From Erythrobacter sp. ANT-B3C2 (GTDB lineage: Bacteria; Pseudomonadota; Alphaproteobacteria; Sphingomonadales; Sphingomonadaceae), in the NCBI GenBank assembly GCA_001683845.1, contig LXQI01000026.1:40668-104667 (forward strand): a DNA stretch of 64,000 nucleotides, written 5' to 3'. The notes beneath the pieces are model-generated. The model was not told the origin of the DNA. It was given only the letters and a program-made list of their open reading frames with translations, and made no database searches. A program made the translations under genes and the position numbers. The stretch's first letter is position 1, and each line of letters opens with the position of its first letter. Of the stretch, positions 9,020 to 17,710 are shown in pieces.

Positions 9020-9895
9020 TCAGAGCGTCAGATTATAGGTTCTGAACTGTTCGTCTCTAACCCAGCCTGTCGCCTCGTAGAGCGCCCGCGCCGGGGCGTT
9101 GGCGTGTGCTGTTGCAAGTGTCAGCCGAAGGGCACCTTTTCCGCGCGCAAATGCCGCGGCCGCCTCGAGTAGCTTACCTGCCGCGCCCGACCGGCGCACC
9201 TCGGAAGCCACGAAAAGGTCATTTAAAATGTAGATGCGTTTCGCACGTGTTGATGAAAAGCTCGGGTAAAGCTGAGTGAAGCCGATCGCTTGGCCGTCCC
9301 GCTCGGCAAGGAAGATAACCGAGTCGTCGGCTGTGAGCCGCTCGGCCAGGAAATCCCGTGCGAGCGCCAAGTCGGACGATTGTTTGTAGAAAACCCGGTA
9401 GGCGTCGAATAACTCGGCGACCGCATCGACGTCGCGAACGCCAGCGCGCCGAACCATCGGCACAGTGGATGACGCTTGTGACCACCGCTCGCAATGGTGT
9501 TCTCCGCTTAGGCGCCCAAGTGCGTTGAGCGCATCGTGGCGGCGGTCCCAGGGTACAAAGATGTGATCATGGAAGTAGCCAGCTATCGGGTTGACGCTTA
9601 TGCCCTCTCGGGTGAGCGCCGCAGATACCGCGGCGATCATACCGACGGCTTCCAAGGAAGAATGAACAGCAAGCGTAATCAAAGCCCAACGTTCGGAACA
9701 TGCGATGCCTGCAGTCGCCAGCTCTTCGGCCGCCGCGATCACCGTGAGCCCTTCAGCTTCGCGGAAAGTCCCGGTCGGCTCAATGCCGGCAGGAGGGTCA
9801 GAACCCAGCGGCAGAGTGGCGAACGCGAACTCGGTGGGCGATAGGCGGGGGCGCAGTCGCCTCAGCAGCTCAGTTAGGTCAGTCTCCCCAGGCAC
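9020..9895 (-). CDS. ACT-domain/GNAT acetyltransferase fusion
   Basis: A 291-aa two-domain protein. Residues 1 to about 135 match the ACT_7 (COG3602-like) pattern: EAEGLTVIAA, ALITLAVHSSLEAVG, and EGISVNPIAGYFHDHIFVP. Residues about 145-291 are a GNAT fold with the acetyl-CoA-binding region FVASEVRRSGAAGKLLEAA and the ending ALYEATGWVRDEQFRTYNL. The substrate is unknown; the ACT part suggests an amino-acid-like ligand, which is inference. It lies between the relaxase and traG, a place where ICEs often carry cargo. Confidence 0.85.
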   Translation of the reverse strand: MPGETDLTELLRRLRPRLSPTEFAFATLPLGSDPPAGIEPTGTFREAEGLTVIAAAEELATAGIACSERWALITLAVHSSLEAVGMIAAVSAALTREGISVNPIAGYFHDHIFVPWDRRHDALNALGRLSGEHHCERWSQASSTVPMVRRAGVRDVDAVAELFDAYRVFYKQSSDLALARDFLAERLTADDSVIFLAERDGQAIGFTQLYPSFSSTRAKRIYILNDLFVASEVRRSGAAGKLLEAAAAFARGKGALRLTLATAHANAPARALYEATGWVRDEQFRTYNLTL

Positions 9896-10206
9896 AATGC
9901 CTCCATCGAATTGCTAAGGCGCGCCTTCTAAAACATTCCTTTCGAAGACGCCAAACTGCAAAGGCCCTGACGAAAAGCGATAGGTAAAGACAGCTGCGGG
10001 GGACCGCAAGATTCGAGCCTGCCGTTTCTAGAGCTGCCCGTCGGATCCCCACCTTGGTTTGTTCACTTCGTATCACAACCGGTCGGTTCTACCCACGATT
10101 TCCGGGGCTTGGCTGGTGTTAGGAGCCTGCTCGAGAATGTCCGTGACTAGGACTGACAGATCACTTGGTCACAACCGACTATGGGTCGCTGGCTGCCATT
10201 CAAGAC
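9896..10206. other. Intergenic spacer, no gene seen
   Basis: These 311 bases between the relaxase stop and the ACT-GNAT start hold no convincing reading frame or terminator. The promoter of the ACT-GNAT cargo gene should lie at the left side, but no clear -35/-10 pair could be assigned. Confidence 0.3.
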
Positions 10207-11961
10207 TTAGATCCCTAACCCCCGCGACTTGCCCATGCTCCAATCGACGCCGCCGCCCGGAAGCATAACGCCCTGGACCTGCTGGCCAAGATGACGTTCG
10301 AGCGCCGGCTTCCAAGGCACGAGCTCGAACCCGATCCCATTGTCGATCATCGCGAATCGGCCCGACGCGAGCGTGGCGCGCTGGCGATAGACACCGGCGA
10401 CGTGTTCGCCCTCGGCGCCCGGTCGATGAACCAAGCCGGTATCGCTGGCCAGGCGCGCCGTAGCCCCGTCGAGGTCGCGCCGGCGCAGCGTGTCGAGAAG
10501 GTCGCGCACGAATACCGCCCGTTGTCCCTGCCGACGCGCCAACCCCTCGGCCGCCAGATGCTCCGTCCGCGCATCGAGCGCCTGGCGCACCTCCGCGCCG
10601 AACCCACCGCCCGCCAGCGGTGGCGGCTCGCGGGAGATGAGGTGACGATCGAGCCAGGTCGCGCCGGGTGCTGTTACCTGTCCGGCAAGCGTCAGGTCCG
10701 AGCGTACCGCCAACGTCAATCGTCGCCTGCCGTCCGCACCTTCGAAGCTGCGTGCCTCTACGATGGCGCCGGGGTTAGCGTCTCCGGTCGCGTCGAGGTC
10801 GGCGAAGCGGAGGTGGTGGCTACGCCCGTCGACGCCCTCGATCACGGCATAGGCCGTGCCGGCGAGTTCGTCGTGGAGACCGCGATCGGCGAGCCGACCG
10901 ATTATGTTGGGCTGGGCGTCACCATGTATGGCGAATTCCGCGACGCTTGGTGAGCGTCCGTTTCGGGCGAGCGCTCTGTGTATGGTCTTGATGATGTCGC
11001 CGCGCTCGCCGAGAGCTTTGAGCGTCGCTTCGGCCTCGGGATCGATCGACCATTGCGCCGGTCCGAGCGGTTCGGCGAGTCCCAGGCGTTCGAGCTGCTG
11101 AGCGCGTCCGATCATCAAACGTCTCAGGTCTGGATCGGCGTCGGCCGGTGCGCCGGGCCGAAGATCGATCACGCCGCCATCTCGGTCAGCGCCGTCACGC
11201 AAGACCCGGTCGAGTTTGGTCCAGCGTTCAGCCGTTACGTCGCGCGCCAGCGCCGCGCCGATTTCCTGCTCGCTGCGCGGCCCGAGTTCCAGCGAGACAA
11301 GTTGCTCGGCTCGGCCGCGAAGCCCGCGGGTGAGGTAGTCGCGGCTGATGACGAGATCTTCGCCGGTATCGACCCGGCCTCGCACGAGAATGTGGACATG
11401 CGGATTGTCGGTGTTGTGGTGCTCGACGCCGACCCAATCCAGCTTGGCACCAAGGTCACGCTCAGCACCCGCCATCACGTCTCGTGCAAACGCCTTGAGG
11501 TCTGCCATCCGGTCTGCGTCCTCGGGTGAGACGATGAACCGGAAATGGTGCCGATCCTCCTCGCAGCGATCGGCAAAGGCTTTGGCGTCCGTCTCGTCCC
11601 GGCCCGCGTCGAACATCGCGGCAGGCGTTCCGTCGCGGGTAACGCCGTCGCGCTGAAGATAGCGGACGTGGGTCGCCAGCGGTGCCGAGCGAAATTTGCC
11701 GCCGCGATGACGTACGATGCGGGTCTTGACCATCACGCGCCGCGTCGTCGGGCTGCGAAGGGTGGCGTTGATGGAAGCCGCCCGACCGCGCCCGAAGGTC
11801 GAACGGCCGCCGTTCGATCGGCCGAAGCTCCGGCCCACGTGCCCCGCTTTCTGGGCGGCCTTCATGACCTTGCCTACGAAGCTCTGCGGCTTGCCGGCGC
11901 CCCGGCCGCCGTCCCGAACGCGACCGGGTCTGATGCGCAGCTCGTCGTCGCGGCCGCTCAT
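10207..11961 (-). CDS. VirD2-type relaxase with DUF3363
   Basis: This is the nickase that cuts at oriT and pilots the strand through the channel. The 584-aa protein has a basic N-terminus and a relaxase core containing HHFRFIVSPEDA and the metal-binding HxH motif (NPHVHILVRG). A long DUF3363 C-terminal region follows. The combination and length are usual for relaxases of alphaproteobacterial ICEs. A candidate nucleophile Tyr is in THVRYLQRDG. The start codon overlaps the stop of a possible 42-codon frame. Confidence 0.93.
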   Translation of the reverse strand: MSGRDDELRIRPGRVRDGGRGAGKPQSFVGKVMKAAQKAGHVGRSFGRSNGGRSTFGRGRAASINATLRSPTTRRVMVKTRIVRHRGGKFRSAPLATHVRYLQRDGVTRDGTPAAMFDAGRDETDAKAFADRCEEDRHHFRFIVSPEDADRMADLKAFARDVMAGAERDLGAKLDWVGVEHHNTDNPHVHILVRGRVDTGEDLVISRDYLTRGLRGRAEQLVSLELGPRSEQEIGAALARDVTAERWTKLDRVLRDGADRDGGVIDLRPGAPADADPDLRRLMIGRAQQLERLGLAEPLGPAQWSIDPEAEATLKALGERGDIIKTIHRALARNGRSPSVAEFAIHGDAQPNIIGRLADRGLHDELAGTAYAVIEGVDGRSHHLRFADLDATGDANPGAIVEARSFEGADGRRRLTLAVRSDLTLAGQVTAPGATWLDRHLISREPPPLAGGGFGAEVRQALDARTEHLAAEGLARRQGQRAVFVRDLLDTLRRRDLDGATARLASDTGLVHRPGAEGEHVAGVYRQRATLASGRFAMIDNGIGFELVPWKPALERHLGQQVQGVMLPGGGVDWSMGKSRGLGI

Positions 11962-12086
11962 GCCCGCTGGCCTTGGCGTGCAACGTGCCAGCTATCCAAG
12001 TTGCTGAAAACAAATGGGATCATGTCGGAGGCGCCAGCCATGAGGATGTCGTGCCATACGAAAAACACCCGCAACAACAACCGCAT
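11958..12086 (-). CDS. Possible 42-aa small protein before the relaxase
   Basis: A short frame from ATG 12086 ends as ATGA on the relaxase start, which is the coupling style used throughout this operon. The product opens MRLLLRVFFVWHD and has no recognisable domain. A competing 40-codon frame from ATG 12114 to 11992 has a much better ribosome site (AGGAGG, about 5 nt before the ATG) but no overlap. The two could be parts of one shifted gene. Neither can be called with assurance. Confidence 0.25.
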   Translation of the reverse strand: MRLLLRVFFVWHDILMAGASDMIPFVFSNLDSWHVARQGQRA

Positions 12087-12210
12087 AGTCCACAGACGCA
12101 GGCGTGGCTTTCATCTTGCCCTCCTAACCGCTTCACCCCCGCACCATTGCCCAACCCGACCAAATGCACGCCAGGACCCGATAGACTGCGAGGAAGTCCC
12201 ATCGGACCCA

Positions 12211-13065
12211 TCACCGCTCCCCTGTGGTTGAACGCGAAGGGAAAAGCGCGTTCGACGGGGTGGCCGATTGGTCCCTGGCTGTGATCTCACGCCGCGCCAG
12301 TCGTGAAGACCGATCATCATCATTGGCCGGCCATTCCGACAGGTTGGACGCGCTCCCAGCAGACGAACGACGGACGAACAGCTCACCACTCGACGGCACG
12401 ACAGTCGGATTGGTGGCAATGACTTGGTGCAACGAAGGCGCTTCGGTCGACGTCGGCGCTTCGCTCGTACTGCCGTTCAGCGCCACAAAGATCGGGGCCG
12501 CGAATGGCGATGGACGCGGCGCGGGTCGTTCGATTGACGGCTCGGCGGCTGCATTGGAATCCAGCATCGGACCAAGCCGGGCTAGATAGCTGACCGTCTC
12601 GCCGGGAAGCGATCGGCGGCCAGCGAGATGCTCTTCCCAGCGACCGGGACCGGCATTGTAGGCGGCCAACATACCCGTCGCGCCGTAGCGGTCAAACATC
12701 TCCCGGAGATAGGCCGTGCCCGCCAGCACGTTGTCACGAATGTCGAATGGGTTTGCGCCGAGGCCGTAGCGGGTCCGCAGTTCTGCGTAGGTCCCGGGCA
12801 TCACCTGCATGAGGCCCATGGCCCCGGCGCGCGACACGGCTGTGGCGTTTCCGGCACTTTCCACGCGCATCACCGAACGGATCCAGGACTCCGGCACGCC
12901 AAACCGGCGCGACGCTTCGCTGACAGCCGCCGAGATCGGATCAGCGGTGGCGATCGGAACCGAGCTGGATTGCGAAACGGTCTGGCTTTGAGCCGTCGAG
13001 CTGATGCCGAACGCGATCAAGAATGAGATCAGGGACGACCGTAAAGGACAGGAAAGGCGGGCCAT
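12211..13065 (-). CDS. Lytic transglycosylase of the transfer system
   Basis: A peptidoglycan-cleaving enzyme that opens the wall for the mating channel (VirB1-like). The 284-aa product has a signal peptide (about residues 1-27), an SLT domain with catalytic Glu in RVESAGN, the AMGLMQVMPGTY motif and AYNAGPGRWEEH. A Ser/Pro-rich tail of about 110 residues follows. The ATG at 13065 overlaps the stop of the S26 peptidase gene. Confidence 0.93.
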   Translation of the reverse strand: MARLSCPLRSSLISFLIAFGISSTAQSQTVSQSSSVPIATADPISAAVSEASRRFGVPESWIRSVMRVESAGNATAVSRAGAMGLMQVMPGTYAELRTRYGLGANPFDIRDNVLAGTAYLREMFDRYGATGMLAAYNAGPGRWEEHLAGRRSLPGETVSYLARLGPMLDSNAAAEPSIERPAPRPSPFAAPIFVALNGSTSEAPTSTEAPSLHQVIATNPTVVPSSGELFVRRSSAGSASNLSEWPANDDDRSSRLARREITARDQSATPSNALFPSRSTTGER

Positions 13066-13592
13066 CAGTCCGCCTCCCGTGCCCAGATGAGCGACGCGCG
13101 GCCGACGATCGCGTTGGCGGGGAGCGGACCGAAGTAGCGCCCGTCGAGCGACGAAGGCGCGTCACGGTTCAAGAGGAAAACTTCTCCGTCGACGAGCGAG
13201 CGGCAGCCGTTCCAGTGCGGAAGCGGACGGCCCATTCGGTCGCGTTCGCGAGCGACAGCCAGCGTGACGCCATCGACCGTCACCTCGCGCCCGTCGCGGC
13301 AGACGGTCTGCCCAGGAAGGGCAGCAACCCGCTTCAGGAGCGGTACGCCGAGAGGAACGTAGCCGCCGTCGGCGAGGAAAGCCGCGAGCGGTTCGGGCGG
13401 TCGCGCGAGCACCAGGTCGGCGACCTCCAGCCGCTCGATCGGGCGGATCGCATAAAGCCCGATCGGCACGCTGGCCGATGCATTCCAAACGAGCTTGGTC
13501 GGCAGATCGACGACCATGGTCGTGGCAATCACGCTGACAGCGATTTGCACCGCGATCAGCGTCCGCCAAGGAAAATGCCGGGCTTTGGTCAT
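13065..13592 (-). CDS. traF: S26-family signal peptidase, TraF type
   Basis: TraF is the conjugation-specific peptidase that matures the TrbC pilin. The 175-aa product has one N-terminal membrane helix, the catalytic Ser region SVPIGLYAI, and the Lys-containing box VPLLKRVAALPGQTVC. The C-terminal part carries GEVFLLNRDAPSSLDGRYFGP. The ATG at 13592 overlaps the DUF2840 stop. Confidence 0.93.
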   Translation of the reverse strand: MTKARHFPWRTLIAVQIAVSVIATTMVVDLPTKLVWNASASVPIGLYAIRPIERLEVADLVLARPPEPLAAFLADGGYVPLGVPLLKRVAALPGQTVCRDGREVTVDGVTLAVARERDRMGRPLPHWNGCRSLVDGEVFLLNRDAPSSLDGRYFGPLPANAIVGRASLIWAREAD

Positions 13593-14053
13593 GGGTTCGT
13601 CCTCCGTCTGAGAAGCCAGGCGCGATGACGCTCGAGGGCGTAAGCCCGCGGTGTCTCGCCGGCGGAAATGCGGTTGTGGAGGTGGCGCCAATGGTCGGGA
13701 CAGACGTCGGCCGGATCGACGTCGAGCGTCTCGACCTGATCGATCGCCTGGATGACCCGCTCGACCTTGGGCCAGCCTGACAGGCGCAGCAGGACCTCGC
13801 CGCCGGGCGTGACGCCGGGCACGGTTGTGACCGCCTCGCCAGCGGCTGCAGCGCGCAGGATGTCGATCCGCGAAACGATCGTGCCGTAGTCGTTCGACGC
13901 CCATCGGACGAAGGCAAACATTTGGCCAGGTGAAAACCACAGCGCTCGACGGCGGCGGTCGAGGATCTCTTCCTCGGCGTGCCGGCCGAAACGGATCCAG
14001 CGCTCGATCTTACCCTCAATGTGCAGGAGGTCGACTCGCGTTCGGTCAGTCAT
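13589..14053 (-). CDS. DUF2840 domain protein
   Basis: A 154-aa protein of the DUF2840 family, a conserved but uncharacterised member of this ICE backbone between parA and traF. Family-typical stretches are GRHAEEEILDRRRR, WASNDYGTIVSRIDILRA and WPKVERVIQAID. The ATG at 14053 overlaps the upstream RHH gene stop. No catalytic motif was seen. Its steady position suggests a transfer or maintenance role, but that is inference. Confidence 0.88.
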   Translation of the reverse strand: MTDRTRVDLLHIEGKIERWIRFGRHAEEEILDRRRRALWFSPGQMFAFVRWASNDYGTIVSRIDILRAAAAGEAVTTVPGVTPGGEVLLRLSGWPKVERVIQAIDQVETLDVDPADVCPDHWRHLHNRISAGETPRAYALERHRAWLLRRRTNP

Positions 14054-14292
14054 GGCACGCCCCCGGCGTCGCCAGGGAACTCGCGTTCGAGCAGCGCCCG
14101 GAGCATCTCGGCGACGGTCTGGCCGCGCTGGAAGGCCGTGACCTTGATCCGAGCGCGGAGCGCCGGCGTGACGTCGATCGTCAGCCGCGCGGTGTTGGTC
14201 TCCCCGGCCCCGCGCTTGTCCGGAGCCAGGACCCAGGCGTCCGGGGCGCTCGGCCGCGAAGCAAAAGCGCGCTTGCGATCGCCGCCGCTCAT
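14050..14292 (-). CDS. Ribbon-helix-helix protein beside ParA
   Basis: An 80-aa basic protein whose C-terminal half (ARLTIDVTPALRARIKVTAF then TVAEMLRALLERE) fits a ribbon-helix-helix fold. Small RHH partners of ParA-type ATPases act as centromere-binding or autoregulatory factors, and the overlap with parA at 14289-14292 suggests the same here. The N-terminal 30 residues are basic and probably disordered. Confidence 0.8.
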   Translation of the reverse strand: MSGGDRKRAFASRPSAPDAWVLAPDKRGAGETNTARLTIDVTPALRARIKVTAFQRGQTVAEMLRALLEREFPGDAGGVP

Positions 14293-14927
14293 GGCGCGAG
14301 CCCTTCGATCTCGGCGACGACAGCGGCGATCTCGCGGGCGGCGATCGTTCCGGCCGGCACCTCTTGAACAAGCCGTCCGGTGCGCGCCGTGTCGGCAAAG
14401 GCGACGCGCTGGCCGACGCGCGCGACCAGCGCCGGAGGATCGTGCTCGGCCAGAGCGTCGGCCGTCTCGCGCGCGATGACGGTGCGCGCGGCGCAGCGGT
14501 TCAGCAGCAAGCGGGCGCGGACCTCGGGACGAAACACGCGCGCCTCGTCCAACAACCGCAACATCTCGGCAGACGCCCAGCCGTCGAACGGCGAAGGCGT
14601 GGCGGGGATGAGCACCAGGTCGGCTGCCAGCAGCGCGGAGCGCGCGATGGCGGCGACCCGCGGCGGCCCGTCGATGACGACATGGTCATAATCCGCGGCG
14701 ATCTCGGGCAGTTCGCGATGTAGCACGTCGCGCGCCAGGCCGACGACGACGAACAGGCGGGGCAGGCCCTCACGGCCGCGCTGTTCGGACCAGTCGAGCG
14801 CGGAGCCCTGAGGGTCCGCGTCAATGACCGCGACCCGCTTTCCCTTTCCGGCCCAGTCCCCGGCGAGGTGGAGCGCTAGGGTGGTCTTGCCGACGCCGCC
14901 TTTCTGATTGAGGAGCGCGACGATCAT
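14289..14927 (-). CDS. parA: ParA-family partition ATPase
   Basis: A 212-aa Walker-type ATPase with the deviant Walker A KGGVGKTT at 9-16, the DADPQGSALDW box and DHVVIDGPP. It is the short ParA class without an N-terminal HTH. It lies between repA and the small RHH gene, overlapping both by 4 bp, and probably stabilises the excised form of the element. Confidence 0.93.
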   Translation of the reverse strand: MIVALLNQKGGVGKTTLALHLAGDWAGKGKRVAVIDADPQGSALDWSEQRGREGLPRLFVVVGLARDVLHRELPEIAADYDHVVIDGPPRVAAIARSALLAADLVLIPATPSPFDGWASAEMLRLLDEARVFRPEVRARLLLNRCAARTVIARETADALAEHDPPALVARVGQRVAFADTARTGRLVQEVPAGTIAAREIAAVVAEIEGLAP

Positions 14928-15952
14928 CGGCCAGCGACGTTGTCAGCAGACGGCCGTTTTCCAGCTAAAGAGTTAGATTCTTGGTTAGACTCTAAGTTAA
15001 GGGCGCGAATTCCTGTTTTGCGCCCGTGACTTAAACCCGGTTTGGGTTCCCGATAGCACGAGGGTCGGGTTCCTGATGGCACGATAGTGCAGGTTCCCGA
15101 TAGCACGAGCGCTTCCACAGGTTTTCCACAGGGCGCCGGCTCGAACGCGAGTAGCGTGCGACCGCGGACTTCCACCTCGATGAAGAGGGCGTAGCCGGGC
15201 AGCGGCTGGCGGCGGACGATGTCGCGCAGCTCGAAGGCGAAGCGCTTGAAGGGCGACAGCGAGCCCGACTTGAGATGAAGGTGGCGAAAGTCGAAGCGCC
15301 AGCCGGTGCGCTGACGGCCGCCGTGTTTCCTGACCAGGCGATAGAGCCAACGCTCCAGCCCACCGGTCAGCCCGAAATAGGCGCGGTCGATGGTAAGGAC
15401 GAGCGCGTCGTCCATCACCGCCGCATAGAACCAGTCGGGGACGATCAGCTCGAGGCCGAGCGGTCGGCCGTTCTGGTCAAGCCTTTCCTTCCACTCGTTG
15501 ATCCAGGAAAACCGGTGCATCCGCCGTTCGGAGAGCTGGCGGATCGAGGTGGCGATCGTGGTGGACTGGAGCCGGTCGAGCGCGGCCTTCAGGCGATGGT
15601 AGTCGCGAACCGACGTGCCACGGCCGATGAAGGTCAGGATCTCGTAGGGCGTGGCCGCCATGAGGCGCGAGGTGCGCAGACCATGGTCGCGCGCCTCGAC
15701 GATCTGTGAGGCGGCCCAGACCAGGATGTCTGCGTCCCAGATGGTCGCCATTCCGTGCTCGGGCACGGCCTCGACCCGGATGGTCACGTCGCCCGACTTG
15801 AAGTCGATCGGACGCGTGCGGTGTGTCTTGGCGAGGGAGAAGAAGGGATAAGCCATGAGGTCCTGCGCGTCGCGGGGAGCGAGTTCGCCGGGGAGCGCGC
15901 GGAAGAGGTCGAGTTGCTCACGCTCGCCAGCCTTGCCACGCGTTGCCGACAT
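14924..15952 (-). CDS. repA: Replication initiator RepA
   Basis: A 342-aa plasmid-type initiator. It has the family stretches LMAYPFFSLAKT, ATIWDADILVWAASQI, YDRLKAAL-like DYHRLKAALDRLQST, and GGLERWLYRLVRKHGG. Such genes in ICEs support theta replication of the excised circle. The last about 70 codons are less conserved and contain iteron-like DNA repeats plus a DnaA-box match, so the coding end probably doubles as origin DNA. The stop overlaps the parA start. Confidence 0.92.
   Translation of the reverse strand: MSATRGKAGEREQLDLFRALPGELAPRDAQDLMAYPFFSLAKTHRTRPIDFKSGDVTIRVEAVPEHGMATIWDADILVWAASQIVEARDHGLRTSRLMAATPYEILTFIGRGTSVRDYHRLKAALDRLQSTTIATSIRQLSERRMHRFSWINEWKERLDQNGRPLGLELIVPDWFYAAVMDDALVLTIDRAYFGLTGGLERWLYRLVRKHGGRQRTGWRFDFRHLHLKSGSLSPFKRFAFELRDIVRRQPLPGYALFIEVEVRGRTLLAFEPAPCGKPVEALVLSGTCTIVPSGTRPSCYREPKPGLSHGRKTGIRALNLESNQESNSLAGKRPSADNVAGR
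15045..15109. repeat. Three iteron-like 18-bp repeats within the repA 3' end
   Basis: On the plus strand the unit GGTTCCCGATAGCACGAG occurs at 15045-15062 and 15092-15109. A variant with four changes lies at 15068-15085. The spacing is 23 and 24 bp, about two helical turns. This is the arrangement expected for initiator-binding iterons, here inside the coding region. Confidence 0.7.
15122..15130 (+). promoter_or_regulatory. DnaA-box match next to the repA iterons
   Basis: TTTTCCACA matches the DnaA-box consensus TTWTNCACA exactly and lies 12 bp from the last iteron. Together they look like a compact origin. Confidence 0.5.
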
Positions 15953-15970
15953 CGGTTCCGGGTCCGGCTG

Positions 15971-16255
15971 TCAACGACGGGTCTGGTCGGCATAGGCCGG
16001 CGAGACGGCGGCATGGCGCTTGGCGGGCAGCACTTCCTCGCCGGTGTCGTCGCTGGTCGATTGCTTGGAGCCGCGGTCGACCCAGGCCTGGAGATCGTCG
16101 ACGCGGTAGACGACCCGGCCACCGAGCTTGGAATAGCGCGGGCCGGTGCCGTAGGTCCGGTGCTTCTCCAGCGTCCGGCCCGATAATCCAAGGAAACGCG
16201 CGGCTTCGGGGGTGCGCAGGTAGCGCGGCGGAATATTGGTGGCTGTGGCGGACAT
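15971..16255 (-). CDS. AlpA/MerR-like helix-turn-helix protein
   Basis: A 94-aa protein with an N-terminal winged HTH: YLRTPEAARFLGLSGRTLEKHR, then GPRYSKLGGRVVYRVDDLQAWVD. This is the pattern of AlpA-like or excisionase-like regulators (HTH_17). It lies 18 bp upstream of repA in the same direction, so it may regulate replication or excision. Confidence 0.85.
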   Translation of the reverse strand: MSATATNIPPRYLRTPEAARFLGLSGRTLEKHRTYGTGPRYSKLGGRVVYRVDDLQAWVDRGSKQSTSDDTGEEVLPAKRHAAVSPAYADQTRR

Positions 16256-16362
16256 GGGGACCTCCGTGAGGACGGTCGCGAAGCAGCGGCCGTTGGAGGT
16301 TACGGTGGCGGAGGAGCGGCGCGTGGGGGGAGGTCGAAGACGACGGGTCTGAAAACGACCCC

Positions 16363-17128
16363 CTAGTCGCGTCGCCGCGATCCGGGCGGTCGCAACAGGT
16401 CGCGGTAACCGCCGTTCATTAGGGCAAGACCTGCCGCAATTAGACGCTTGGTGCGGCTACGCAGGTCATGGGCTTTCCACTCCGGCCCCGACGGCACGCG
16501 CTCGGCACCGAACAGCTCAGAGGCGATCTCCCGGGTGCTCGCGCCGGCAAGTCGGGCGTCGAGCGCACGAAGCGTCTCCACCAGCCTAGCGCGTCGCTGC
16601 GGCGTCAGTGTTCCGGGTGGCTCACCCGCGCCTTGGGTGAGGCGTCGCCAGAGCCGCAGTGCGGCGTCGAGCCGTGCGGGCAGGTCCGCGTCGAGCGGTG
16701 CCAGGATGGCGAGCGTCGCGACGGACGCATCGATAGGGAACGTGAGCAGGTGCGCCCGCCCGGGCGGGCCCACCGCAAGCTGGCCTTGCTCGGTCCAGGT
16801 CGCGACGTCCTCGAGCGACCGCAGATCCCAAGCAGTCGGAAAGTCAGGCGGCGCGGGCGAGAGGGAAACCGTGAACGCGCACGCTGCGGGCGACCAGACC
16901 ACTTGCACCTCGATCGCGGAACGGCGGGGGTCCACCGCGAAAGGGTAACCCCCAGTGCCGCACGAAGACGTCGTCGGCGCGATTGATGTCGGAAGAGCTT
17001 CGGATATGACGCTGCACATCGCGGCGGTAATCGGGGCTGCGGCGCAGGAACTCCCAGGCGAAGCCAGGGGCCGTGATGTCCTGGATCGGCCTGTATGCGT
17101 CCGGCGACCGCCAATCGAACTCAGGCAT
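16363..17128 (-). pseudogene. DUF6499-DUF2285 regulator gene, apparent frameshift
   Basis: The normal family has an N-terminal DUF6499 part followed by a DUF2285 DNA-binding part in one frame. Here ATG 17128 opens MPEFDWRSPDAYR and runs in frame to RHWGLPF. The rest (AVDPRRSAIEVQ to NGGYRDLLRPPG) lies in another frame. The shift sits near 16940-16945 in a CCCTTTCG context. The span of 766 bp is one base more than 255 codons, so a one-base insertion explains it. Confidence 0.75.
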
Positions 17129-17268
17129 GGCGACCTCGATACTAGCCCGCCGGGTCGCGGCTGGCCGGACCGAAAAGTATTCTCCCTTGAGTTGCAAGTG
17201 CATAGTCCAGCACGTGCGAACGGGTGATCGCGCCACGCGATCAGTCAATCACATAGAAAATTAACGGA

Positions 17269-17547
17269 TCAATTTTGCGCGTCTTGCCGCAGAAGATGTC
17301 GATACCCGCTCCGCGTCATCCATTGAGCGCGCGCCAGATGGCTGCGCCAAGCGGCTTCCGCGCGCTGTGGCTCGCGCGCTGGATCGATGTGAAGCACGAT
17401 CGAGGCGACCTCGCGCCAGTCGGCACCGTCCGCATCGGCATCCAGTAGGCGCAGATACGTGATGAAGTGGCCCCTATCATAGTCGGTCAACGCGTGTTCG
17501 TCGGGTGCCCGGTCGGCAACGGCTGGGTCGAGGAGAGGTGAGGGCAT
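17269..17547 (-). CDS. DUF2285-type DNA-binding protein
   Basis: A 92-aa protein matching the DUF2285 (RovC-like DNA-binding) pattern: LTDYDRGHFITYLRLLDAD, WREVASIVLHIDP, RSHLARAQWMTRSGYRHLL. The ATG at 17547 follows AGGAC at good spacing and gives the usual short acidic start. An ATG at 17580 is also possible. It is divergent from the XRE gene and probably takes part in regulating the element. Confidence 0.82.
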   Translation of the reverse strand: MPSPLLDPAVADRAPDEHALTDYDRGHFITYLRLLDADADGADWREVASIVLHIDPAREPQRAEAAWRSHLARAQWMTRSGYRHLLRQDAQN

Positions 17548-17657
17548 AGGCAAGTCCTGCCACGACTGGCGATTAACCATCTCTCACTGTGCCACTACTT
17601 CACGACGCCATTAGGTCAAGCACCACGACGGGCGTTCGCGCAGCTCAGCGCAGCGGA

Positions 17658-17686
17658 TTGTCGAGAATACTCCGTGGTTAGATACT
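17658..17686 (+). promoter_or_regulatory. Candidate promoter of the XRE regulator
   Basis: TTGTCG at 17658-17663 and GATACT at 17681-17686 are spaced by 17 bp and lie just before the ATG at 17711. ATACTC occurs twice in this stretch and may be an operator half-site. The match to consensus is 4/6 for each box. Confidence 0.35.
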
Positions 17687-17710
17687 CTACAAGCGGCTGC
17701 TTTCGCGGGC

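Noticed and set aside
14924-15952. Window is part of a plasmid, because of repA/parA
   Set aside because: An integrase at the edge and a split chromosomal radC followed by housekeeping genes show integration in the chromosome; repA is common in ICEs of this type.
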